DNA from: Novosphingobium mangrovisedimenti
GTDB taxonomy: Bacteria; Pseudomonadota; Alphaproteobacteria; Sphingomonadales; Sphingomonadaceae
Direction of reading: 5' to 3'
Assembly: GCF_025153475.1 (NCBI RefSeq)
Contig: NZ_JANZXA010000004.1
Span: 186,001 to 250,000, forward strand
DNA: 64,000 nucleotides
The notes beneath the pieces are model-generated. The model was given only the letters and a program-made list of their open reading frames with translations. It was not told the DNA's origin and ran no database searches. A program made the translations under genes and the position numbers. Shown piece by piece: positions 38,791 to 47,355 of this stretch (position 1 is the first letter of the stretch; every line of letters begins with the position of its first letter).

Positions 38791-39873
38791 TCAGAGCTTG
38801 CCGTCGGCCGCGAGCTTCATGAAGCTTTCGTCAAAGCGTAGCGTCACATGCTGGGGGTCTCCGAGCGTCTTGCCGCCCGGGAAGGACATTCCCACCGCAT
38901 CGGCGGAACGCGCGCCACCGAACAGGCCCTTGGAGTAGCTGAAGTCGCGGACGCGCTTCATGGTGGTGATCAGCGCGGGATCCGATGTCGCGGCCACGGC
39001 GGCATTGGGATCGAAGTAGAGATGGGTGGTGGACAGCTGGCCATCGAACTCTGCCGGATCCGCGCCGGCCAGCTTTGCCATGGCCGCGCGGGCTTCCTTG
39101 CCCTTGGTATCCTGGCGTTGCATGAGCGCGACGGTTTCGTACCAGATGCCGGCAAGCGCCTTGCCCAGTTTCGGGTTGGCCTTGAGCGTGTCGGTATCGA
39201 CCACCAGCAGGTCCAGGATTTCCCCGGGGATGTCGGCGGAGCTGAACACCAGGTTCGCGCCGGGCTGGGCTTTCATGGAGGAAAGCTGGGGGTTCCACGT
39301 AACCGCGGCCTTGACGTCGGGGCTGGCGAAGGCGCCGACGATGTCCGCGTCCGAGGTGTTGATGGTCTTGACGTCGGTCAGTGCCATGCCGACCGAATTG
39401 AGCGCGCGTGCGAGCAGGTAGTGCGATACCGAAAGCTCGACGAGATTGACCTGCTTGCCCTTGATTGCCTTGAGGTCGTTCGTGCCTTTCAGCAGCACGC
39501 CGTCATTTCCGTTCGAATAGTCGCCGACGATGATGGCGCTGGTGTCCTTGCCACCGGCGGCGGGGATCGTCAGGGCATCCATGTTGGCGACAGTTACGCC
39601 GTCCAGCTTGCCGGCGGTGTACTGATTGACCGATTCGACGTAGTCGTTCACCTGAACGATGTTGATCTTGATGCCGTACTTGTCGGCCCATTTTTTCACG
39701 ATCCCCGCCTGCTGCGCGTAGGGCCAGGGCATCCACCCGGCATAGATCGACCATCCGATACTGAATTCCTGGCGCGGTTCGGGCGCGTCGCTGGATGGCT
39801 TGGAGCAGGACACGGCGAGAAGCGTGCCGGCAATGATTGCGACCTTGGCTGCCTTACGGATGGATAGGATCAT
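38791..39873 (-). CDS. Substrate-binding lipoprotein of the ABC importer
   Basis: A 360-residue NMT1/SsuA-type binding protein. The signal MILSIRKAAKVAIIAGTLLAVSC ends in a lipobox, then FSIGWSIYAGWMPWPYAQQAGIVKKWADKYGI and VTWNPQLSSM are typical of this fold. It delivers the substrate to the permease from the periplasm. First gene of the operon, with operator O2 61 bases upstream. The substrate is inferred from the catabolic genes. Confidence 0.9.
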   Translation of the reverse strand: MILSIRKAAKVAIIAGTLLAVSCSKPSSDAPEPRQEFSIGWSIYAGWMPWPYAQQAGIVKKWADKYGIKINIVQVNDYVESVNQYTAGKLDGVTVANMDALTIPAAGGKDTSAIIVGDYSNGNDGVLLKGTNDLKAIKGKQVNLVELSVSHYLLARALNSVGMALTDVKTINTSDADIVGAFASPDVKAAVTWNPQLSSMKAQPGANLVFSSADIPGEILDLLVVDTDTLKANPKLGKALAGIWYETVALMQRQDTKGKEARAAMAKLAGADPAEFDGQLSTTHLYFDPNAAVAATSDPALITTMKRVRDFSYSKGLFGGARSADAVGMSFPGGKTLGDPQHVTLRFDESFMKLAADGKL

Positions 39874-39933
39874 GAATCGGTCCCCTTTCGCAGTGCAGCA
39901 TTGCTGCATTTGCATGCCTTGTCCATCGGAAAA

Positions 39934-39959
39934 TATTACTCATAACTATCTGGGTAATA
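39934..39959. promoter_or_regulatory. Operator O2: TATTAC-N14-GTAATA
   Basis: Exact inverted repeat TATTAC (39934-39939) / GTAATA (39954-39959) with the same 14-base spacer as O1. It precedes the binding-protein gene by 61 bases and contains a TAATAT that could serve as a -10 element on the minus strand, so bound repressor would cover the promoter. Confidence 0.75.
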
Positions 39960-40172
39960 CCAGTGATGGAAGTGAAGGGGAGGCGAGTGAAGCCGGCAAG
40001 GGCCGGTTCACCCCCAATTTTCGCGTGGAATTGTGGTGACGCCAACCGACGGTCGGCCTGCTTCGGCGTCGGCGATATCCTGTGTGGCTGCGGAAATGAT
40101 CCGGTAGCCGCGCCCGGTCGATCGGGGGGGGGCGGCAGCCTAATGTCTTGGCGGAATCGGCGCGGCGGCCTG
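39960..40172. other. Interval between operator O2 and NikR-like copy 2
   Basis: No gene is seen. A run of nine G residues (40124-40132) lies 40 bases past the stop of the second regulator gene. No clear terminator hairpin with a T tract is visible. Confidence 0.5.
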
Positions 40173-40679
40173 TCAGTCCGCCAATTCCTTGCTTGCCTGG
40201 GTCTTGCGGGACCGCGGCGCGGATTCCCTGGTGTCCGTGCCGTCCTGTTCATGGAGCGGCGGGAGCAGGGCGGTGGTCGTGACCAGCTGCAACTGCTTAA
40301 CGCCGCGAATGGCGCGCAGCGAGTCGCACAGTTCCTTCAGGCGGATCGCCGGCCCCTGAACCAGAAGCACCTCGAGCGACTGGTCGTCCTCGAGAAAGAC
40401 ATGCTGCGAAGAGATGACTTCCTTCAGATACTCCGCCTGGCTTTCCGCCAGCTGCTGCCGCACGCGGCCGCCCCGGTAGACGAGCGTGATCGTACCGGCG
40501 AGCATGTCTTCAGGGCGGGTCATGGCCTCATGTTCCGCGAGGGCGTGGCGGATCAATTCCGCGATCAGCTGCGACCGGGACGGCAGGCCACGTTCTTCGA
40601 CCATCACGTCCAGCTGACGAAACAGTTCGGCCGGAAGGCTCATGCTGAGACGTGCGAGGCTGCCGGGATCGGTGCTCAT
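40173..40679 (-). CDS. NikR-like ribbon-helix-helix regulator with degenerate nickel site (copy 2)
   Basis: A 168-residue paralogue of the protein at 36666-37145, nearly identical in the DNA-binding half (LARLSMSLPAELFRQLD, SRSQLIAELIRHAL) and in the core VISSQHVFLEDDQSLEV. Like copy 1 it keeps only His87 of the four NikR nickel ligands. The C-terminal tail is longer and charged (TRESAPRSRKTQASKELAD). The start MSTDPGSLARL mirrors copy 1. Operator O3 is 127 bases upstream. The two may form hetero-tetramers or divide the regulon. Confidence 0.85.
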   Translation of the reverse strand: MSTDPGSLARLSMSLPAELFRQLDVMVEERGLPSRSQLIAELIRHALAEHEAMTRPEDMLAGTITLVYRGGRVRQQLAESQAEYLKEVISSQHVFLEDDQSLEVLLVQGPAIRLKELCDSLRAIRGVKQLQLVTTTALLPPLHEQDGTDTRESAPRSRKTQASKELAD

Positions 40680-40805
40680 GCTGCGGTTCTCTCCACCATC
40701 GTTGAATCCTCGGGCCCAGGCCTTCCTTCGCGCGAGGCACAGGCGCATCAGGAAGGCGCCGGATTTGCAGCATTACCGCAAATCGGGATCATGTCCATGT
40801 TACAT

Positions 40806-40831
40806 TATTATCATCACCCTTGTCGGTAATA
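40806..40831. promoter_or_regulatory. Operator O3: TATTAT-N14-GTAATA
   Basis: Inverted repeat TATTAT (40806-40811) / GTAATA (40826-40831), one mismatch from O1 and O2, same spacer. The right flank continues TCAACC, close to the CTAACC after O1. It lies 127 bases before NikR-like copy 2. Confidence 0.7.
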
Positions 40832-41109
40832 TCAACCTCGGGGCGTCAATGCCGGGTTTCGCGCCGCGATCCGCGTCCAGCATTGCGGCGACTGATCGCC
40901 ACGAAGGCGAGGGGCGTTCACCGAACGGAAAAAGCGGGCGAGGCGACGTCCCGTTATCAATGATTCGGTGGCGAAGTTGCCACTGCCGGCATGGCGCCGA
41001 CCGTGATTTTGCATACGGTGCGGGCGCAAGCGGGGTTTCGGCTTTTTGCTAAAATGACGGTTTTGCGGGATTTTTTCCGCATTGTGACCAAAATGGGCGG
41101 ATGTGCAAT

Positions 41110-41135
41110 TAATACTCTTGACGCAATACGTAATA
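41110..41135. promoter_or_regulatory. Operator O4: TAATAC-N14-GTAATA
   Basis: TAATAC (41110-41115) and GTAATA (41130-41135), same 14-base spacer, one mismatch from the O1/O2 left half. It lies 97 bases before the sterol-desaturase-family gene. A good -35 hexamer TTGACG (41118-41123) falls inside the dyad, so binding would block transcription of that gene. Confidence 0.6.
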
Positions 41136-41231
41136 TCAATACCGTGTGCCTTATCGCCACAAAGAGCGGTGTCACCAGGAGAGAGGATCTTTGCATTGAG
41201 CCGGTTTCCGGCTCGATAGGGGAGATTTTCT

Positions 41232-42263
41232 ATGGATGAACAGCCGGTTAGTAGCGCTGCTCACTCTAATGAAATGCAATCTGTCTCCGGTGACGGCCTT
41301 TCCAGCGGCAATCCGGAGCTGGAGACCGGCCTTTCGGCTACGCGCAATACTGAAAGTGCGGCCGGCAAGGACGGGAAGTCTGTTAAGAACACTCTCGTGA
41401 ACCTGCTGCCGCCTGCGACCGTCGCGGGGGTCATCTTGTTCTGGGCGTTCGGTCCGGAAGCATGGACCGGCAATCCCTGGTCGATCGTCGTTGCGGGCGG
41501 CCTTATCACGGCTTTCGTACAGGCGCTGGAATGGGTGGTCGAGCGGCATGCCGGCTGGCGTCTGAACAAGCGCGAATTCGCCACCGACTTCTTCTACGTC
41601 ATCCTCGGCTACACGGTAATTTCCTGGGTTTCGGAAGCGCTTGCCGAAGCGCCGCTGCGGTCGATCAAGGAGTCGTACGGCATCACCACCGGGTGGGTGA
41701 CGCAGCTGCCGTTCCTCGTGCAGGTGGCCATGGTGATCTTCCTGATCGAGTTCGGCCAGTACTGGATGCACAGGATCATGCACAACTGGCATCCGTTCTG
41801 GCTGACCCACGCCCCGCATCACCACATCACCCAGCTCAATGCGATGAAGGGCTACGTGGGCAATCCCATCGAACTGTTCCTCATCAGCCTCAGCGTGGTG
41901 GCCCTGTTCGATTTCGAGCAGACGGCATTGTTCTGCGCTTTCAACGTCCTGGGCGTGGTGTCCACTTACGCGCATGCCAATGTGCGCTCCGACCCGCCGC
42001 TGTTCTACTCGTTCTTCTTCACGACGATCCGTCATCACAGTCTGCACCATTCGACGGATTATGAAAGCACCCGCTGCAACTACGCCAATTCGCTGATCGT
42101 GATCGATCGCGCACTGGGAACGTATCGCGAGGGTGAAGCGTCCGTCGTCGGCCAGGATGAACGCAAGCGCCTGTCGATCTGGGAACAGTTCATGTTTCCG
42201 TTTCAGCCCATGATCGACTGGCTCAAATCCAAACGGCACAACACGGGACATACGGCCAACTGA
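41232..42263 (+). CDS. Sterol desaturase / fatty acid hydroxylase superfamily protein
   Basis: A 343-residue integral-membrane di-iron oxygenase. The three histidine clusters are visible: WMHRIMH, then HAPHHHITQLN, and near the C-terminus HHSLHH. At least four hydrophobic helices flank them. Members hydroxylate or desaturate lipids; the substrate is unknown. An acidic N-terminal 45 residues looks disordered. The operator-like dyad O4 upstream links it to the NikR-like regulators. The TonB receptor gene follows 201 bases later. Confidence 0.85.
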   Translation: MDEQPVSSAAHSNEMQSVSGDGLSSGNPELETGLSATRNTESAAGKDGKSVKNTLVNLLPPATVAGVILFWAFGPEAWTGNPWSIVVAGGLITAFVQALEWVVERHAGWRLNKREFATDFFYVILGYTVISWVSEALAEAPLRSIKESYGITTGWVTQLPFLVQVAMVIFLIEFGQYWMHRIMHNWHPFWLTHAPHHHITQLNAMKGYVGNPIELFLISLSVVALFDFEQTALFCAFNVLGVVSTYAHANVRSDPPLFYSFFFTTIRHHSLHHSTDYESTRCNYANSLIVIDRALGTYREGEASVVGQDERKRLSIWEQFMFPFQPMIDWLKSKRHNTGHTAN

Positions 42264-42464
42264 CCTTGCAGTGCAGAGCTGCAACACCATCGGATCGCAC
42301 GGTTCGACGAACAACAGAAACTTCGAACAACGCGCGCGTAAGCCAAGCACCCGGCAAGCGGTGGGCGGAATGTCGCGCAGGACCTTCAACGAAGCAAATG
42401 CTCAAGCTCTGGCGCAGCACGGCCAGGGCACGGGAAACCTTATCCAAAAAAGGGGGGTAGCAAA

Positions 42465-44894
42465 ATGACATACCAGAAAAAGATGAGAGCCGGACTTCTC
42501 TGCGCCACGATCTTCACGAACGTCGCACTTGCGATGCCCGCACTGGCGCAGGCCGGGCCGGATGACGGTTACGGGGATGGCGGAGCGATCATCGTTTCGG
42601 CGACCCGCCGCGACACCACGCTGATCGAAACGCCGATCAACATCTCCGCGATCGGTTCGGAACAGCTGGCCAACGAACACATCGACGACATGCGCGATCT
42701 GGGCGCCTTTACCCCGGGTCTGACTGTCCTCGACAATGGCCCTCGTTCTTCGGGTACGGTCGTCATGCGCGGCCTGTCGGCCGACGACACCGAAGCCGAC
42801 GGCGGCGACAACAGCAACACCGCGATCGGGATGTATCTCGGCGAAGTGCCGATGTACTACGACTTCAAGCTGATCGACGTCAGCCGCGTCGAAGTGCTGC
42901 TTGGCCCGCAAGGCACGCTCTATGGGCTCGGCACGCTTGCCGGCGCCATGCGCTACATGCCCAATCGGCCCGATCCGACGCAGTTCACGGTAGAAGCCAG
43001 CGGCCGCGTTTTTGACATGGCCCACTCCGGCGACGTCGGCTACTCCGGTTATGCCACGCTCAACATTCCTCTGGCCGAGAAGATCGCATTCCGCACGACG
43101 ACCGGCTACTACGACACTCCGGGCTTCATCGACTATCCCTACCTCCTGCAGACGCCGGGCGTCTCGCTGCCGCAGCCCGGCACGCTCGACAATCCGCTGG
43201 GGACCGACCAGGACAAGGCCGACAACTTCAAGTCCGCCAAGGACGTGAACTACGACCGCACGTTCACCAGCCGCAACCAGCTCGGCTTCGTCGACGACGA
43301 CTTCCAGATCTTCGTGACCTATGCCTACCAGAAGACCAAGACCGGAGGCCGTCAGGCCAACGGTGGCGGCGTGGTCGGTGAAGGCAAGTACGAGGCGCCG
43401 TGGCGCTATCTGGAGCCCGCGACGCGTGAAGGACAGCTGCTGTCGCTCGAAGCCACCGGTAACGTGGCGGACTTCATGGATGTCGTCTTCGTCTCAGCCT
43501 ACACCCAGCGCAAGACTTCCTACCGCGGCGACAACACCGACCTGCTGATCGATCTGGACTACGACTACGAGCTGTTCCCGGCCTTCTCGAGCTTCAACCA
43601 GTCGCACCAGAAGGAACACGAATACACCAACGAGCTGCGTCTGGTTTCCACGTTCGAGAGCCCGCTCAGCTTCGTGGCCGGTGCGTTCTGGAACCGCATG
43701 AACTACCGTTCAGACTACGATGAATACGTGCCCGGCTTCCCTGAATGGGCCAATGAGCCGGAAAACTGGGGCACGGACTTCATTACCGACCACAGCAATC
43801 CGGAATACGCCCACGAGTATTCGTCGTACGTGATAAACAAGAACGATGAAAAGGGCCTTTACGGCGAAGCCACCTGGCATTTCACGGACGACATCCAGCT
43901 TACCGGTGGTCTGCGCTACTATAAGTACAGTGCCTATGTAGACGGTGGTTCCTTCCTTCCGTTGTACGGTGGGACCTACAGCACGCGATCGGGTTCCACT
44001 TCCGACGATGGGCTTGTCTACAAGATCAACGCCTCGTGGAACATTACGCCTGATTTCATGGTCTACGGTACGTACTCAACCGGCTACCGCATCGGCGGCG
44101 TGAACCGTGTGGCACCTTGTAGCCAGCCCGTCATTGACAAGTACAATGCTGGGCAGCCTCAAGACGGCCAGACATTGTGCGCGCTACCCCACGAGCTCTT
44201 TTACGGTCCGGACAAGGTCAAGAACGCTGAAATCGGCTTTCGCGGGCAGCTGTTCGACAAGAAGTTGTCTTTCAGCCTGTCAGCCTATCATGTCGACTGG
44301 AACGGTATCCAGCTTTCTGGCCAGACGGTCTATGGCGCGATGGGTATTACCGTGAACGGCGGTAAGGCAGTCTCGAAAGGTATCGACTTCTCGTTCAACG
44401 CCAACCCGTTCCCGGGTTTCAACCTGCGCGGCAACTATTCGTACCTGGATGCTCACCTGACCGAGGATGTGCCCATGTTGCTTTCCGTGGCTGGTGGCGA
44501 TCTTGTCGACGTCTATTCAGACGGCCGCCTGCCCGGTTCGGCCAAGAATTCCGGTGCATTGGGCGCGACCTACGAATTCCCGGTCGGCCTGAATTCGGTC
44601 ATGCTGGGCTGGACCTCCACCTACACTGGCGGCATCTATACCCGCGTGGGGCTGCTCGGCGGCGGCGAACGCCTGCCGTCCTACACGATGCATCGCGCCA
44701 CCGTGACCTACAAGGCCGAGAACTACGAAGTATCGTTGTTCGCGAACAACATCTTCGACAAATACGCGGTCACCGGCGTCGGCAGCGACCTCACCCGCAA
44801 GGGGCTCGTCAACGACGGCGTCATCTCGCGCTATTACGCACGTAGCGTTGCCACTCCGCGCGTGATCGGTCTGGAAGCGCGCATCAAGTACTGA
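42465..44894 (+). CDS. TonB-dependent outer-membrane receptor
   Basis: An 809-residue receptor. The signal MTYQKKMRAGLLCATIF...PALAQA is followed by a TonB-box-like IIVSATRRDT, a plug domain (IETPINISAIGSEQLANEHIDDMRDLGAFTPG, VEVLLGPQGTLYGLGTLAGAMRYM) and a 22-strand-type barrel ending in aromatic Tyr (ARIKY). It imports a large or scarce substrate across the outer membrane. Sphingomonads have many such receptors for sugars, iron complexes and aromatics; the substrate cannot be read here. An intrinsic terminator follows. Confidence 0.95.
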   Translation: MTYQKKMRAGLLCATIFTNVALAMPALAQAGPDDGYGDGGAIIVSATRRDTTLIETPINISAIGSEQLANEHIDDMRDLGAFTPGLTVLDNGPRSSGTVVMRGLSADDTEADGGDNSNTAIGMYLGEVPMYYDFKLIDVSRVEVLLGPQGTLYGLGTLAGAMRYMPNRPDPTQFTVEASGRVFDMAHSGDVGYSGYATLNIPLAEKIAFRTTTGYYDTPGFIDYPYLLQTPGVSLPQPGTLDNPLGTDQDKADNFKSAKDVNYDRTFTSRNQLGFVDDDFQIFVTYAYQKTKTGGRQANGGGVVGEGKYEAPWRYLEPATREGQLLSLEATGNVADFMDVVFVSAYTQRKTSYRGDNTDLLIDLDYDYELFPAFSSFNQSHQKEHEYTNELRLVSTFESPLSFVAGAFWNRMNYRSDYDEYVPGFPEWANEPENWGTDFITDHSNPEYAHEYSSYVINKNDEKGLYGEATWHFTDDIQLTGGLRYYKYSAYVDGGSFLPLYGGTYSTRSGSTSDDGLVYKINASWNITPDFMVYGTYSTGYRIGGVNRVAPCSQPVIDKYNAGQPQDGQTLCALPHELFYGPDKVKNAEIGFRGQLFDKKLSFSLSAYHVDWNGIQLSGQTVYGAMGITVNGGKAVSKGIDFSFNANPFPGFNLRGNYSYLDAHLTEDVPMLLSVAGGDLVDVYSDGRLPGSAKNSGALGATYEFPVGLNSVMLGWTSTYTGGIYTRVGLLGGGERLPSYTMHRATVTYKAENYEVSLFANNIFDKYAVTGVGSDLTRKGLVNDGVISRYYARSVATPRVIGLEARIKY

Positions 44895-44929
44895 AGGCTC
44901 TGAGGGTCGCACCCAGTTGCCAACGCTGG

Positions 44930-44964
44930 AAGGGCGGCATCGCGCAAGCGGTGCCGCCCTTTTG
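44930..44964 (+). terminator. Intrinsic terminator of the TonB receptor gene
   Basis: AAGGGCGGCA and TGCCGCCCTT form a perfect 10-bp stem around a 12-base loop, followed by TT and then GCTTG. It begins 36 bases after the receptor stop. Confidence 0.8.
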
Positions 44965-45064
44965 CTTGCTCACCGGTGGCGCAGCGCAACGAGGTGAACG
45001 CCTCTTCACGGAAACTTCAGTCCTCTCGTGCATAGGCCTGCTTACCCGATGCACCGAGGTCTCT

Positions 45065-46579
45065 ATGAAGTACCTGATACCGATCGCCTGCGCCGTGCTT
45101 CTGAGCGGTTGCGGCGTCGATCCGCGCCAGCAGTACAACCGCGCTAAAGACGCCTACGCGGCGCACGACTATCTGAGCGCCAAGCTCGACCTGGTCGACT
45201 TGCTCGAAAAGGACACCGGCAACCGGGATGCCCGTGAGCTGCTGGTGCGCTCGTACCTGGCACTGGGGGATGGCGAGGCTGCTGCGGCGGCGCTCCTGAA
45301 GTTGGATCCTGCGCAACGCCCTGCGGACTACAAGGTCATGCTCGGCGAGGCTGCCCTCCTGCGCAGCCGGCCGGATGAAGCACTGGAGGCAGTCGGGCAG
45401 GTGAAGGGGGCTGGGGCCGAACGGATCCGGGCGCTGGCCTATCTCGGCAAGGACAACCGCGAAGCTGCTGCCGCCGCTTTCGCCAAGGGCATGATCAGCG
45501 GGCAGCGCGATCCGCGCCTGCTGGCGGACTATGCGCGTTTCACGTTGCAGCAGGGCGATGTGAAAAAGGCCAGGTCACTGGTCGACGCCGCGCTTCAGGC
45601 CGATCCGAACTCGCTCGATGCCCTGCTGGTGAACGGGAGGACGGCAACCGCCGAAGGGCAGCTGTCCCTGGCGCTGGATTCCTATTCCAGGGCGCTCGAC
45701 AGCTATCCCGGAAACCTCGCGGCGATCGTTGGCAAGGCGAGCGTGCTGGGCGATCTCGGGCGGACCGATGAAATGGAACAGCTCCTCGACAGCGCGCGCT
45801 CTAAGGTGGGGGGCTCCGACGCACTGACCTACCTGCAGGCGCGGGCGGCGGCGGCGCGCAACGACTGGAAGTCGGTCCGCAATATTCTGCAGGCCAATGA
45901 AACCTTCGTGCGCGACCGTGACGACGCTTCGATCCTCTACGCCCAGGCACTCGACAGGCTGGGGCAGGAAGAGCAGGCGCGTTCGCGGCTAATGCCGGTT
46001 CTCACGCGCAGCCCCAACAATGCCATCGCTCGCCGCCTGCTGGCGACGGTCCAGCTGAAGCTGGGCGATGCCAATGGGGCATTGAAGACGCTCGAGCCGC
46101 TGGTCGGTCAACCCTCGGCACTGGCGGAGGACCTGAGGCTCTATGCAAAGGCGGCCAAGGCCGCAGGCCGGCCCGACGCCGACCGGATCGCGCGCGAAGC
46201 CCTGTTTCCCACGCCGCAGTCGCTCGCGGCGGAACTGGCGAATGCGGACACCGCGCTCAGGGCCCGGAACTGGGCCAATGCGGTTGTCATCTATGAACGG
46301 ATTATCGCCGTTACCGATGGCACCAACCCGCTCGTCCTCAACAATCTGGCTTATGCCAAGGGCCAGTTGGGCGACAAGGCGGACGCGCTCAAATATGCCC
46401 TTGAGGCATTGAAATATGCGCCGACGAACGCGTCGATCATGGATACTGCCGGCTGGTTGCTGTTCGAAACCGGAACCGACCGCGATCGCGCCGTAAAGTT
46501 GTTGCGCGAAGCTGCCGCAAAGGCGCCGGACAACGCGACGATCCGGCAGCACCTAGAGAAGGCGCAAGCGGCCGGCTGA
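45065..46579 (+). CDS. TPR-repeat lipoprotein
   Basis: A 504-residue protein with a short signal and lipobox (MKYLIPIACAVLLSGC, Cys16-18 region) followed by successive tetratricopeptide-like helix pairs, for example YNRAKDAYAAHDYLSAKLDLVDLL, ALDSYSRALDSYPGNLAAIVGKASVL and NLAYAKGQLGDKADALKYALEALKYAPTNA. It resembles the TPR lipoproteins of PEP-CTERM/exopolysaccharide systems (PrsT) but is shorter. The convergent PEP-CTERM gene supports that reading without proving it. ATG 45065 opens the signal peptide; the frame upstream has none. Confidence 0.82.
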   Translation: MKYLIPIACAVLLSGCGVDPRQQYNRAKDAYAAHDYLSAKLDLVDLLEKDTGNRDARELLVRSYLALGDGEAAAAALLKLDPAQRPADYKVMLGEAALLRSRPDEALEAVGQVKGAGAERIRALAYLGKDNREAAAAAFAKGMISGQRDPRLLADYARFTLQQGDVKKARSLVDAALQADPNSLDALLVNGRTATAEGQLSLALDSYSRALDSYPGNLAAIVGKASVLGDLGRTDEMEQLLDSARSKVGGSDALTYLQARAAAARNDWKSVRNILQANETFVRDRDDASILYAQALDRLGQEEQARSRLMPVLTRSPNNAIARRLLATVQLKLGDANGALKTLEPLVGQPSALAEDLRLYAKAAKAAGRPDADRIAREALFPTPQSLAAELANADTALRARNWANAVVIYERIIAVTDGTNPLVLNNLAYAKGQLGDKADALKYALEALKYAPTNASIMDTAGWLLFETGTDRDRAVKLLREAAAKAPDNATIRQHLEKAQAAG

Positions 46580-46584
46580 ATCAA

Positions 46585-46610
46585 CAAGGGGCCCCGTTAG
46601 GAGCCCCTTG
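46585..46610. terminator. Bidirectional hairpin between TPR and PEP-CTERM genes
   Basis: CAAGGGGC and GCCCCTTG form a perfect 8-bp stem with a 10-base loop, placed between two convergent genes. T tracts are short on both sides (TTG), so efficiency is uncertain. Confidence 0.55.
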
Positions 46611-46635
46611 CACAGGAAACGATCTGACCTGTGGT

Positions 46636-47355
46636 TCAGGCAAAGGCGGGGCGCAGCGCCCGGCGCGCGGGGATGAACCGCTTGCGGCCCAGGACCAGGC
46701 TCAGGATGCCGAGGCCGAACAGCGCCATCATGCCCGGTTCGGGAACCGAAGTGCCGCCGCTCGAAGTGGAAGTCGAAGTGAGCGTGCCGGTGCCGCTCGC
46801 CGAGGTGATGCCGTTTACGCCGGTGATCGACTGATAGCGAACGTAGAAATCGCTGAGGGTCAGCGAGGAAACAGGCTGCGAAAAGCTCAGCGTGAACGAG
46901 CCGGTGCCGGTCTCGCCCATGGCAAGGCCGCCGCTGCCACCGCCGGCGCACGAACCCGTCGAAGCGTCCTTGAAGCACACGTCCACGGTGCCGATCCCGT
47001 TGGGATAGGTCGAGGAAAGTGTCGTGTAGCTGTAGGCCCCGGTGCTGGTTGCGCTGGCGATGTCCGGATTGGTGTTGAAAGCAAAGCTCGAGATGCGCGA
47101 ACCGGTAACCGGCGAAGAGCTGGTGTTGGTGACGCTGTAGTCGAAGGTGTAATCGTTGCCCGAAACGCCGGTGAGGACAAACTGCGTCGAACCGGTCAGG
47201 CCGCTGATGCTGGTTCCGCTGGAATAGCCATCATAGTTGAGGGTGAAGCTGGTGCCGATGTCACCCGACCCCAACGTGATCTCGTCGGCCAGTGCCGGCG
47301 ATGCAAAGGCAACGGCTGACAGGGCTGCCAGGCCGATTGCCAGGTTCTTCTTCAT
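46636..47355 (-). CDS. PEP-CTERM sorting-domain protein (cistern-like)
   Basis: A 239-residue secreted protein: Sec signal (MKKNLAIGLAALSAVAFASPALA), a Ser/Thr/Gly-rich beta-type body and a C-terminal PEP-CTERM signal (SVPEPGMMALFGLGILSLVLGRKR), with the VPEP motif, hydrophobic helix and basic tail recognised by exosortase. Two cysteines in VDVCFKD...GSCAGGGSGGL recall the cistern family. No exosortase is in the window. It probably becomes surface or matrix material. ATG 47355 and 47361 are both usable. Confidence 0.88.
   Translation of the reverse strand: MKKNLAIGLAALSAVAFASPALADEITLGSGDIGTSFTLNYDGYSSGTSISGLTGSTQFVLTGVSGNDYTFDYSVTNTSSSPVTGSRISSFAFNTNPDIASATSTGAYSYTTLSSTYPNGIGTVDVCFKDASTGSCAGGGSGGLAMGETGTGSFTLSFSQPVSSLTLSDFYVRYQSITGVNGITSASGTGTLTSTSTSSGGTSVPEPGMMALFGLGILSLVLGRKRFIPARRALRPAFA

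Larger units (their letters stand above)
40680..41231. other. Divergent regulatory interval (552 bp)
   Basis: It lies between the second NikR-like gene and the sterol-desaturase gene and has no convincing coding frame. It holds two operator-like dyads (O3 and O4, listed separately) and is noticeably more AT-rich between about 41040 and 41160 than its surroundings, as expected of promoter DNA. Confidence 0.6.

Noticed and set aside
40124..40132. Run of nine G residues as a phase-variation tract
   Set aside because: It is intergenic, downstream of a gene, and not near a promoter or start codon.
39874..40172. Guanidine-I (ykkC) riboswitch before the importer operon
   Set aside because: I looked for the conserved core on the minus strand and did not find it; a covariance search would be decisive.
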